Assembly (NCBI GenBank): GCA_035358315.1
Contig: DAOPPB010000004.1
Span: forward strand, 1-46,990
Origin: JAAZNV01 sp035358315
Lineage (GTDB): Bacteria; Patescibacteriota; WWE3; UBA101185; UBA10185
Length of the DNA stretch: 46,990 nucleotides
Reading direction: 5' to 3'
Shown here: one piece after another, positions 24,783 to 32,063 of the stretch
How positions within the stretch are numbered: position 1 is the stretch's first letter
Layout: each line of letters begins with the position of its first letter
The notes under the pieces: generated by a model
Database searches by the model: none
What the model was told of the DNA's origin: nothing
The model's input: only the letters and a program-made list of their open reading frames with translations
Program-made: the position numbers and the translations under genes

Positions 24783-25289
24783 CTATTTTCCCGTAAAGAT
24801 TGTCCATATCATATTTCCCATTCTTTTCGGCTCACTCTCCATTTTTGCCACTTCCGACAATTCTTTTTCTATTTTTTTTATCTGTTCAAAAGCCACTTCG
24901 GGAAACATTGCTTCCCTACCCCTCATTTTCACGGTTATTTTAACCTTATCTCCGTCAGAGATGAACTCCTTTGCTCTCTTAGCGAACCTTTGTATGTCCC
25001 CATCCCCCGTTGAAGGTCCAAGCCAAAATTCTTTTATTTCCGTTTTTCTGCTTTTGGCTTTTGCTGTGCTTTCTCTCTTTCTTTCCTCGTAAAGAAACTT
25101 CTTAAAGTCAGCTATCTTTGCTACTGGAGGATTTGCGTTGGGCACTATCAAAATCAAATCCATCTCATCTTCCCCGGCTTTGGTAAGCGCATCCCTTGTT
25201 TTCATAACCCCAAGATTTTCGCCCTTAGCGGATATGACTCTTATTTCTTCTGCTTTTATCTGTTCGTTTTTTGTGTACCAGTTAGGTAT
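24783..25289 (-). CDS. infC: Translation initiation factor IF-3 with an AUA start
   Basis: The frame codes for 168 residues. The N-terminal domain includes WYTKNEQIKAEEIRVIS and LIVPNANPPVAKIADFKKFLYEE; the C-terminal domain has EFWLGPSTGDGDIQRF and KITVKMRGREAMF. No ATG, GTG or TTG exists between the in-frame stop and the conserved N-terminus. The only good start is ATA at 25289-25287, 8 nt after a perfect AGGAGG (25298-25303). The first in-frame ATG (25205) would cut off a third of the N-domain. E. coli infC uses AUU, through which IF-3 represses itself, so AUA here suggests the same control. It begins 27 nt after thrS. Confidence 0.9.
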   Translation of the reverse strand: MPNWYTKNEQIKAEEIRVISAKGENLGVMKTRDALTKAGEDEMDLILIVPNANPPVAKIADFKKFLYEERKRESTAKAKSRKTEIKEFWLGPSTGDGDIQRFAKRAKEFISDGDKVKITVKMRGREAMFPEVAFEQIKKIEKELSEVAKMESEPKRMGNMIWTIFTGK

Positions 25290-25297
25290 ATTTTTGT

Positions 25298-25303
25298 CCT
25301 CCT
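25298..25303 (-). promoter_or_regulatory. Perfect Shine-Dalgarno deciding the infC start
   Basis: AGGAGG on the minus strand, 8 nt before ATA 25289-25287. It supports a non-canonical start because no standard start codon lies within reach. Confidence 0.8.
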
Positions 25304-25316
25304 GAACTTATGTAAA

Positions 25317-27116
25317 TTACCACAAATTGAGAGATTTGGTCAAATACATTTCCTCAACCTTTGAAATAACCTCGTCTATTGTTCTTGCTCCTAAATTTTC
25401 CTCGGTACGGAGCCTGACGCTCACCTTATTATTTTCAACTTCTTTATCGCCTACTATTAGCATATATGGAATCTTCTTGATCTGAGAATCTCTTATTTTA
25501 GCCTGCATGGTTTCCGATCTGTCATCAACAAATGTTCGTATTTTTTTGTCTTTAAACTTTTGGGAAACCTCCCGAGCATATTTTAAATGTTTTTCTCCTA
25601 TAGGGATTATCTGAACCTGAACGGGAGAAAGCCATACCGGAAAAGCCCCCGCAAAGTGCTCCATTAAAAATCCTATGAACCTCTCACTTGAGCCCAAAGG
25701 AGCCCTGTGCTGGACTATAACCGGTTTCTCTTTTCCGTCCTTATCAACGTACTTTAAACCGAATTTCTCAGGCATGTAAAGGTCAATTTGGTTTGTGGAT
25801 ATCCCGTATTCCGTTCCTATAGCCGATTTTATCTTGAAATCCATTTTAGGGCCGTAATGGGCTGCACCTTCATTTACTACTGTGTATTCTATTCCTGATT
25901 TATCCAGTGCCTCTCTGGTAATTTTTTCGGCTTTTTGCCACATTTCTTCTTCTCCGTGGTATTTGTTCATTTTTTCCGGGTCTCTCAAGTTAAGTTCTAC
26001 ATGATAATCCGTAAGTCCTAATGTGCTGTAATAATACCTGTGAAGGTCAACTATCTCTAAGAAGACATCTACGGCTTGTTCTTCTGAGCAATAAATATGA
26101 GCGTCATTCTGGCAGAAAACCCTGGGTCTTAATATTCCATTTATAGAGCCTCTGTTTTCATATCTTGCTACTGTTCCATACTCCGCAAGTTTTAACGGCA
26201 GATCTTTATAGGTTCTTGTCTTTGACTTGAAAATAAGATGGTGAAAAGGGCAATTCATCGGTTTTATGAAATATTCGTCCTCTTCTTCTCCCGGAACCTC
26301 CACTTTAAACATCTCTTCTCCGAAATATGAAACGTGCCCAGACAACTCAAAGAGCTTCTTTTTTGTCACGAAAGGTGTGGACACTCTTTGGTAACCCCAT
26401 TTTTCTTCTGTTTCCTTTCCCCAATTTTCCAATTCTTCCCTTATTATCATGCCGTTTGGGAGCCAAAGCGGAAGTCCGGGACCTACCTCTTCAAAGAGTG
26501 TAAAAACTTCAAGGTCCTTATTTATGTTTCTGTGATCTCTCTTTTTCTGTTCTTCCATTTTGGCTAAATATTCATCCAACTCTTCCTGAGTTTCAAAAGC
26601 CGTGGCATAAATTCTTGTCAACATTTTGTTCTTCTCACTGCCCCGCCAGTAAGCACCTGCCACACTTAGAAGTTTGAAGAATCCTATATTTCCCGTTCTT
26701 CCGACGTGATTTCCGGCGCACAGATCTATATCGTAAAATTTTCCATCTTTTGCTCCTATCTCACACACGGTAGGTTTTTCGCCATCCTTTTCAAGATCGT
26801 TTATCATCTCCAACTTAAAAGGATTATCTTTAAAAGTTTCTTTTATCTCCTCAAATGTTGCTACTCTCATCTTTATCGGGAGATTTTCTTTTACTATATC
26901 TCTCATTTTCTGCTCAATTTTTGGGAAATCTTCTTCGGTTATTTTTCCGTCGTAATCAAAATCTCCGTAAAAACCATCTTCTATCGGGGGGCCCATAACT
27001 TTCTTTGCTCCCGGGAAAAGGCTTTCTACAGCGAGTTGCATTACATGCTCAGCGCTGTGTCTTAATGAAAATAGCGGGTCATCTTTAATTTTATCTACGA
27101 CTTTTTGTTTTTTCAT
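25317..27116 (-). CDS. thrS: Threonyl-tRNA synthetase lacking the TGS domain
   Basis: The 599-residue protein begins at the N2 editing domain (SLRHSAEHVMQLAVE), so the N-terminal TGS domain of ~60 residues is missing. The editing domain keeps CxxxH (DLCAGNHVG), but the second His of the E. coli HxxxH is Leu, as seen in some other bacteria. The core has the zinc Cys in KPMNCPFHH, RVFCQNDAHIYC in place of the usual FTQDDAHIFC, and HRAPLGSSERF. The C-terminal anticodon domain is complete. It is the first gene of thrS-infC-rpmI-rplT and has a ~75-nt leader with a possible hairpin. Confidence 0.96.
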   Translation of the reverse strand: MKKQKVVDKIKDDPLFSLRHSAEHVMQLAVESLFPGAKKVMGPPIEDGFYGDFDYDGKITEEDFPKIEQKMRDIVKENLPIKMRVATFEEIKETFKDNPFKLEMINDLEKDGEKPTVCEIGAKDGKFYDIDLCAGNHVGRTGNIGFFKLLSVAGAYWRGSEKNKMLTRIYATAFETQEELDEYLAKMEEQKKRDHRNINKDLEVFTLFEEVGPGLPLWLPNGMIIREELENWGKETEEKWGYQRVSTPFVTKKKLFELSGHVSYFGEEMFKVEVPGEEEDEYFIKPMNCPFHHLIFKSKTRTYKDLPLKLAEYGTVARYENRGSINGILRPRVFCQNDAHIYCSEEQAVDVFLEIVDLHRYYYSTLGLTDYHVELNLRDPEKMNKYHGEEEMWQKAEKITREALDKSGIEYTVVNEGAAHYGPKMDFKIKSAIGTEYGISTNQIDLYMPEKFGLKYVDKDGKEKPVIVQHRAPLGSSERFIGFLMEHFAGAFPVWLSPVQVQIIPIGEKHLKYAREVSQKFKDKKIRTFVDDRSETMQAKIRDSQIKKIPYMLIVGDKEVENNKVSVRLRTEENLGARTIDEVISKVEEMYLTKSLNLW

Positions 27117-27133
27117 GTTTGTTTTTTGTCTCT

Positions 27134-27170
27134 AAGCCAAAAATCTGCTTCTTATTTTATTTTCCGGCTT
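27134..27170 (-). promoter_or_regulatory. Possible hairpin in the thrS leader
   Basis: On the minus strand AAGCCGGAAAAT (27159-27170) can pair with ATTTTTGGCTT (27134-27144), with a small bulge. It lies between a TATAAT at about 27182-27187 and the thrS ATG. It is not a T-box: no T-box motif is visible. Confidence 0.3.
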
Positions 27171-27229
27171 TTCAACATTCATTATAACCTTTTTTGCTTA
27201 AATGGATACGGTTTTATGAGTTCTATCAA

Positions 27230-27263
27230 CACTAATTCCCCGCTTCGGAGCGGGTTGTGAGTG
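27230..27263. repeat. GC-rich hairpin element
   Basis: CCCGCT-TCGG-AGCGGG (27239-27254) is flanked by CACT (27230-27233) and AGTG (27260-27263), which also pair. No T-run follows on either strand, so it is not a standard terminator. It stands out in AT-rich surroundings and resembles REP-type elements. The rest of 27117-27369 holds the thrS leader and nothing else recognised. Confidence 0.5.
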
Positions 27264-27360
27264 TACTGTAGTATCTAAAAGATATAAGAAATGCTTTGTA
27301 TTTCACTATGTTTATTTTTACTAATTGCCACTTTCGTTGTCAATGAAATTTATGTAAATA

Positions 27361-27390
27361 AAAAAAGCTTCACAAAATTATTGTGAAGCT
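27361..27390 (-). terminator. Intrinsic terminator overlapping the 27370 stop codon
   Basis: AGCTTCACAA (27366-27375) pairs perfectly with TTGTGAAGCT (27381-27390) with a 5-nt loop. A run of T follows on the minus strand. The TGA stop of the gene lies inside the hairpin. Confidence 0.85.
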
Positions 27391-27693
27391 CGTGGAGCCA
27401 CTTTTCATTATTTTATTGAGTACCGTAGAAACTTTTTCGGAAAAGGGAAGTTGTTTCCATTGTTCCTTCTCTTTCTCATCAACGGGCTCTCCGAAATAAG
27501 CGGCAAAAATTGCTGCGTCATGCATGTTCATTACACCACTATCAATAAACTTTTTAATGACGCGGGCCACTTCCGGATTCTCTTTGCATATTTTTACGCA
27601 ATCAAATAATTCTCCGAACTTTTCTGTTTTAACGATATTCTCCTCGTTAGGACGAAAATTCAGTGCCTCGAACAAACTTATCATGTGTTTCAT
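27370..27693 (-). CDS. Orphan protein of unknown function (107 aa)
   Basis: No family recognised. It is soluble and mostly helical (EVARVIKKFIDSG, MHDAAIFAAYFGEP), with two cysteines in FDCVKICKENP. GAGGAG lies 4-5 nt before ATG 27693, a strong ribosome site. Its stop codon is inside a perfect terminator hairpin, so the transcript ends immediately. It is one of the five orphan cassettes; a clear promoter was not found in the 80 nt upstream. Confidence 0.7.
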   Translation of the reverse strand: MKHMISLFEALNFRPNEENIVKTEKFGELFDCVKICKENPEVARVIKKFIDSGVMNMHDAAIFAAYFGEPVDEKEKEQWKQLPFSEKVSTVLNKIMKSGSTSFTIIL

Positions 27694-27773
27694 TTTCTCC
27701 TCTTTTCTATTTTTATCTATTTTGGTTTTAAATTTTGACTACCGTAAATTTTTCGGAAGCTCGGAAAGAGATT

Positions 27774-28733
27774 TTACAATTTTAAAACCTCTTTTTCCAC
27801 CTGTATTTTTTCGGTTCCGATTATTTTTGTTTTAGATAGTAAAAGCAGAATCGGATTGATAGTTATGGAGTAGATAAAATAGGCTATTGCTCCGTATATC
27901 TGTAAAAGACCAAAAACCAGAAGTGCCAACGCCGGACTAAAATATTTTCTGTAAGGTTCAATTATTTTGTCTACTTGCTCTGATATAGAGCTTGTGAATG
28001 TTTCTGCAATGTTTTTCTCCATATTTTCTCCGGAAATATTTTTTTCTGAAATCTCTAATGGATTAATTGCTGGAAAATCTGTTATTCCGAAACTCTTGAG
28101 AACGGTTGACAGCTCGGGATTTGTTTCTCCCAGAGAATTTAAATCGAACATTTTTTGATTTTCAAAATATTCCTTGTTGTATTCTTCCTCCACAATTTTT
28201 TCAACCGGTTTCTCTGCTATATCGGCAGCCCATTTTCCTACATCTGCGGAATAAACATCTTTGGATGCGAGAAATACCGCCAGTGCTGTCACCCCGCTTA
28301 TAATTGCTAGAAAACCTTTAGATACAGACTTTCCGGAATACGGCACTTTTATTTTTAGTAGGTTTTTTTCAAGCTTTTTCGTTTTGTTAATTTTGAGAAG
28401 AAAATAAAGTGAAAAACCAAATGAGCCTGCCAAAGCTTCCGTAAGGCCAAAGAAATTTAAAAAGATAAATATGTATATGAGGAGAATACAGAAAAGAATA
28501 AATATTTCCCATCTATTCTCTATAGTGCCGACTAAAATATTAAGGGTCCAAAGGGACAAGATTAAAAGTACAGCGAACGGAACGGCAAAATCTGGCGATA
28601 GGGAAAAATACTTCTTTGTGTCAACAAATTCAAACAATGTCCTTAACAAGAAAATAATTTCTAAGGAAAATAAGATATAAAACGCTACTTTCTTTAGCGA
28701 AAGAACAGACTTTAAAGAAGATTTACCTTCCAT
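27774..28733 (-). CDS. Multi-span membrane protein of unknown function (319 aa)
   Basis: No family recognised. Four to five hydrophobic segments lie in the N-terminal half (about residues 15-35, 48-68, 77-118 and 139-156). A polar region of ~100 residues follows (EKPVEKIVEEEYNKEYF, STVLKSFG), then two more spans near residues 265-300. The polar stretch probably faces outside, but orientation is not certain. ATG 28733 lies exactly 6 nt after TATACT on the minus strand and has no Shine-Dalgarno, so a leaderless mRNA is likely. Confidence 0.8.
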   Translation of the reverse strand: MEGKSSLKSVLSLKKVAFYILFSLEIIFLLRTLFEFVDTKKYFSLSPDFAVPFAVLLILSLWTLNILVGTIENRWEIFILFCILLIYIFIFLNFFGLTEALAGSFGFSLYFLLKINKTKKLEKNLLKIKVPYSGKSVSKGFLAIISGVTALAVFLASKDVYSADVGKWAADIAEKPVEKIVEEEYNKEYFENQKMFDLNSLGETNPELSTVLKSFGITDFPAINPLEISEKNISGENMEKNIAETFTSSISEQVDKIIEPYRKYFSPALALLVFGLLQIYGAIAYFIYSITINPILLLLSKTKIIGTEKIQVEKEVLKL

Positions 28734-28739
28734 TTTTTA

Positions 28740-28745
28740 AGTATA
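28740..28745 (-). promoter_or_regulatory. -10 element (TATACT) of the 319-aa membrane protein
   Basis: TATACT on the minus strand, then 6 nt to ATG 28733. The spacing matches six other genes of the window. Confidence 0.5.
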
Positions 28746-28821
28746 ACTCCCATCCTCAGGGCTCACAACCATTTTGATATCCGCTTTTCAGTTTTTAGTG
28801 TCTTTAGAAGAAATTGTCGGT

Positions 28822-29214
28822 TTATTCCTGTTGATGTTGGGATTGCTCATAAAGCTCTGCATCGGCCTTGGTAACATTTATTGTTCCGTCCGGATGGTTT
28901 GCCGGGCTGTATATTGTGTATAACTTTAAATCTTCGGTTTCGCTTGTATTAATTACATTGTGATTTGTTCCTGCGGGGATTACTATTGCGTATCCGTCGG
29001 ATATTTCGTATTCCTGATCATTTGCTATCACTTTTCCTTGTCCGGCTTCTATTCTAAAAAACTGATCTACTTTCTCGTGGACTTCCATTCCTATTTCTTC
29101 ATTTGGCTTTAGATTCATAACCACCAGCTGACTATGCTCGTTGGTGGACAGAACCTTTCTGAAATTATTATTTTCAAGTGTTATTTTTTCAATATTGTCT
29201 ACAAATATAGGCAT
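28822..29214 (-). CDS. Single-domain cupin protein
   Basis: The 130-residue protein is a double-stranded beta-helix of the cupin_2 type. Metal-binding motif 1 is read as EEIGMEVHEKVDQFFRIEAGQG (H46, D50/Q51, E56) and motif 2 as IPAGTNHNV. It resembles mannose-6-phosphate-isomerase-like cupins of unclear substrate. The last ~15 residues are Gln/His-rich. AGGAAAGGA lies just before ATG 29214. It stands alone; an inverted repeat at 29260-29280 lies upstream. Confidence 0.88.
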   Translation of the reverse strand: MPIFVDNIEKITLENNNFRKVLSTNEHSQLVVMNLKPNEEIGMEVHEKVDQFFRIEAGQGKVIANDQEYEISDGYAIVIPAGTNHNVINTSETEDLKLYTIYSPANHPDGTINVTKADAELYEQSQHQQE

Positions 29215-29259
29215 GTTTTTCCTTTCCTAAATATTGTAAATAATTACGTTCAAAATTAA

Positions 29260-29280
29260 ATACTTTAGTGGGTAAAGTAT
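29260..29280. repeat. Inverted repeat upstream of the cupin gene
   Basis: ATACTTTA (29260-29267), 5-nt spacer GTGGG, TAAAGTAT (29273-29280): a perfect 8-bp dyad. It may be an operator for the cupin gene, or the end of the 570-aa gene transcript, since TTTAATTTT follows on the minus strand. Confidence 0.5.
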
Positions 29281-29318
29281 ACTATCAAATTAGTTTTCGG
29301 TACATCGGATTAATTGCT

Positions 29319-31031
29319 TTACTTGAAATTTCTTTCTCCCGATCTTATGCTCATATATTCTTTTATTACCGGTATTTTGCTGAGGTAGTTTTTGTGCATA
29401 TCTACATAAGGTCCTACTCTTGCTGCTTCGTTTCCGTATCCGCCTGTTCGGTCATCTATAGAATCTTTGTATTCAAAAGCAGGTGTTGTTAAATCCCCTC
29501 CCTTTATCCATGTTTTTCTTAGCCCTGTTGACTGAATTTCACTATTGTTTTCAATTCCTCCGATCCATGTTCTTCCCAAAGAATCACTGCAGAACATATA
29601 TTTAAGACTACCGTCTTTTGAGGGGAAAACTTCAATTATCATTTTCCCATATAAGATGGTCTCTTGCTCCCAGCTTGTTAGCAATTTTGAAAAATTCGGA
29701 GATTCGTCTTCGGATAGAATCATTTGCTCGGGCGGTGTTTTTCCATGTTCCGCGTAAAAATTACCTTTTAGTCTTCTGGGAGAAAATTCCACCTCATCGT
29801 AATATTCTCCAGGTTGCTCCCCGAATATTTTTGCAGTTCCGGCGAGGATAAATTCAGAGTTTCTTTTTAATTTTAATATGTTTTTATCGTCTTTAGTTGT
29901 AACGGAAAGAGCTTGTTGTAATTCTACGGGAAGGGTTACACTTTCTTCTCCGTAGCCTTTTCCCAACCAGCTTATTTTTCCGTTTTTTCCCATTTTATAG
30001 TCAGGTAAATAGCGCCAAATTCCCTGAGAGTTACTTCTGTAATACGATCGCGCAATTGTTTTTCCTTCCTTCTTAACGTAAGCTACAACAGCTATTCTCC
30101 CGCCCCCCAATTTATACGCCGATGAGAACCATATGACAGAATCCTCAATTTCAGTTTTATATCTGGGTCCCAATCTCTCTTCTTTTAATATTTCCGGAGT
30201 TAGGTATTCCCCCATAAAAGCATCACCGTGTATCTCTGTTTTATTAAAAATTTCCTCGGCTTCTTCTTTACTTATGGTTTCTATTTGGGGTTTTATAATT
30301 TCTTCCCGTACCCTTTCCATTTTTGGCGGTGGGTAATTTTCCCGTTTTTTTCTTGTTTCTATCGGATCGGTGTTTGTGGGTCTATTTTTGCTATTCTCCG
30401 GCTTCCCATATCTTTTCCATGCTTCTTCCCGTAGTAGTTTTATCTGGTCGTAATAATCTGCCCCTTTTCCGTAAAGGATGTGACTTAGTTCCTCCAGGGA
30501 TTCTTTAAATTCATTGTATTTCTCGGGAGATATTTTTGATCCCATTTCTCTTAAGATTCCTTGTGTGGCTTTTTCGAAAATTATCGGATCCGGATATCTC
30601 CACAATAATCTCGGAAGATCCGTCGGTTTTAGTTCGTTTCCTCTGGTAAAATCGTTTATTGCAAGTTTGGTTAAAAAACTTTTCATCGGAAGAGCATACT
30701 TATGATTTGATATTTTTCCGAACATTTCAGTCGGGTTATTAGGGTCTTTTTCGTTCTCAATGGGAAGTGCTATATGGAGAAGAAGATTTTCAATTTCCCC
30801 CTCTCCTATTTCTCCATTGGCCAATTTTTGCAGAAGTTCTTCCCGTTGTTTATTTTTTTCCTCGTCCGGAATTTTCGATTGTTCTTCAAAAATGGCATCG
30901 GGATTTCCAGAACTAAGTGCAGTAATAATTTTTTCCTGTTGGCGTTTATTTGGGGTTATTTCTGTAGTTATCTCTCTATGTGTTTCTTTTTTCTCGAGTG
31001 CAATGGTATCGATGGTTTCTGTTTCGAGCAT
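29319..31031 (-). CDS. Large protein of unknown function (570 aa)
   Basis: No family recognised with confidence. The N-terminal ~270 residues are helical and highly charged (NKRQQEKIITALSSG, REEIIKPQIETISKEEAEE). The C-terminal ~290 residues look beta-rich, with GGGRIAVVAYVKKEGKTI followed by ARSYYRSNSQGIWRYLPDY and later LGRTWIGGIENNS. There is no signal peptide or membrane span. A TATAGT ends 11 nt before ATG 31031. The aromatic RSNSQGIWRYLPDY motif is the best handle for a profile search. Confidence 0.78.
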   Translation of the reverse strand: MLETETIDTIALEKKETHREITTEITPNKRQQEKIITALSSGNPDAIFEEQSKIPDEEKNKQREELLQKLANGEIGEGEIENLLLHIALPIENEKDPNNPTEMFGKISNHKYALPMKSFLTKLAINDFTRGNELKPTDLPRLLWRYPDPIIFEKATQGILREMGSKISPEKYNEFKESLEELSHILYGKGADYYDQIKLLREEAWKRYGKPENSKNRPTNTDPIETRKKRENYPPPKMERVREEIIKPQIETISKEEAEEIFNKTEIHGDAFMGEYLTPEILKEERLGPRYKTEIEDSVIWFSSAYKLGGGRIAVVAYVKKEGKTIARSYYRSNSQGIWRYLPDYKMGKNGKISWLGKGYGEESVTLPVELQQALSVTTKDDKNILKLKRNSEFILAGTAKIFGEQPGEYYDEVEFSPRRLKGNFYAEHGKTPPEQMILSEDESPNFSKLLTSWEQETILYGKMIIEVFPSKDGSLKYMFCSDSLGRTWIGGIENNSEIQSTGLRKTWIKGGDLTTPAFEYKDSIDDRTGGYGNEAARVGPYVDMHKNYLSKIPVIKEYMSIRSGERNFK

Positions 31032-31042
31032 ACTCTAATGTT

Positions 31043-31048
31043 ACTATA
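31043..31048 (-). promoter_or_regulatory. -10 element (TATAGT) of the 570-aa protein gene
   Basis: TATAGT on the minus strand, 11 nt before ATG 31031; predicted leader of about 5 nt. No -35 or TG extension. Confidence 0.35.
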
Positions 31049-31126
31049 GTTTTTTGTATGATTAAATCTTAAAAAAATCTTAGTTTATTTGCTTTATCGG
31101 AAATTTCCAAATTTCAGTGTGTTTTT

Positions 31127-31148
31127 TTGGTGGGCGGTACAGGAATCG
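31127..31148 (-). repeat. Duplicate of the tRNA-Val 3' end
   Basis: These 22 nt are identical to 31291-31312, which is the 3' end of tRNA-Val with its CCA. The copies are direct repeats 164 nt apart. The sequence between is unusually GC-rich (31149-31235) and contains CGATTCCT (31233-31240), an inverted copy of part of the repeat. Confidence 0.85.
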
Positions 31149-31291
31149 GCTACGCTTCTTAACATCTTGTATTTCGCTAACGCTCAAACAATCTGTAAAG
31201 CTCGCAGCCCCGCCTCGCTCCGCTTCGGCATTCGATTCCTTAAATCTTATTTGTTTACTTTATTGAAAATCTCTAAGTATGATTTTATCCT

Positions 31292-31368
31292 TGGTGGGCG
31301 GTACAGGAATCGAACCTATGACCTCCACAATGTCAATGTGGCGCTCTAACCGACTGAGCTAACCGCCC
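31292..31368 (-). tRNA. tRNA-Val (anticodon GAC)
   Basis: The minus strand folds as a cloverleaf: acceptor GGGCGGT/ACCGCCC, D-arm AGCTCAGTCGGTTAGAGC, anticodon stem CCACA/TGTGG with loop TTGACAT, and T-arm GGTTCGATTCC. Anticodon GAC reads GUC/GUU (Val). The 3' CCA is encoded (31294-31292). Confidence 0.97.
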
Positions 31369-31403
31369 TAACTCTTCTTTTTCGACCGAACCAACCAGAA
31401 TCA

Positions 31404-31425
31404 GTTCATAAGTGCACTTATGAAC
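31404..31425. promoter_or_regulatory. Perfect 22-bp palindrome between clpP and tRNA-Val
   Basis: GTTCATAAGTG followed directly by CACTTATGAAC: an uninterrupted dyad. No T-run follows, and the missing loop favours a dimeric protein-binding site over a terminator. It is 36 nt upstream of the tRNA and 38 nt downstream of clpP. Confidence 0.6.
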
Positions 31426-31462
31426 CGTATTAATTTTCCGTTTCCCAAGCTTTATAGTAGAT

Positions 31463-32062
31463 TTACTTACCCTTAGAACCCATTACCTTATCAATTATTC
31501 CGTACTTTACTGATTCTCCGGCGTCCATCCAATAATCTCTATCCATGTCGGCCTTCACTTTTTCCAATTTTTGACCCGTTTCTTTTGCTATAGCTTCAGC
31601 ATACTGGTCCCTAAGTTTTAACATATGTTTGGCTGTTATTTCAACATCTGTGGCCTGTCCTTCAACGCCTCCTATTACCTGGTGAATCATTGTGTGAGAT
31701 CCCGGTAAGGCGTATCTTTTTCCTCTTGTGCCGGCTGAAAGTATTAAAGCCGCGGCTGATGCCGCAAGCCCGACATTTATCGTCATGACGTCGTTTTTTA
31801 TGTATTTTATTGTATCGTACATAGCGACTCCGGCGTAAACTTCTCCTCCTGGAGAGTTTATGTAAACACTGATGTCCTTTTTGGGATTTTCGCTCTCCAA
31901 AAACAACATCTGAGCTATGAAGGTATTTGCAACCCCCATATCTATCGGACCTGTGACGAAAATCACAAAATCCTTCAATAGCCGGGAATAAATATCATAG
32001 GATCTTTCCATCCCACCCTGGTCTCTTTCTACTACTATGGGGACTAAAGTTTCATTCATCAT
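31463..32062 (-). CDS. clpP: ATP-dependent Clp protease proteolytic subunit
   Basis: The 199-residue protein has catalytic Ser in VGLAASAAALILSAG, His in TMIHQVIGG and Asp in DRDYWMDAGESVKYG. The first strands include IFVTGPI and DISVYINSPGGEVYAG. The start is ATG 32062 with AAGGAGG 6 nt upstream; a longer frame to 32104 would overlap tig and is rejected. It starts 1 nt after tig, a common tig-clp neighbourhood. clpX is not in the window. Confidence 0.96.
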   Translation of the reverse strand: MMNETLVPIVVERDQGGMERSYDIYSRLLKDFVIFVTGPIDMGVANTFIAQMLFLESENPKKDISVYINSPGGEVYAGVAMYDTIKYIKNDVMTINVGLAASAAALILSAGTRGKRYALPGSHTMIHQVIGGVEGQATDVEITAKHMLKLRDQYAEAIAKETGQKLEKVKADMDRDYWMDAGESVKYGIIDKVMGSKGK

Positions 32063-32063
32063 T

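Noticed and set aside
27117..27369. T-box riboswitch before thrS
   Set aside because: No T-box consensus, no antiterminator/terminator pair; the GC hairpin has no T-run on the thrS strand.
31127..31312. An integrated mobile element at tRNA-Val
   Set aside because: The repeats are only 164 nt apart and no integrase, transposase or phage gene is seen; kept only as a possible scar.
31089..31349. Plus-strand open frame covering the tRNA-Val and its duplicate
   Set aside because: It is read antisense through a tRNA (WWAVQES-type translation is a usual artefact).
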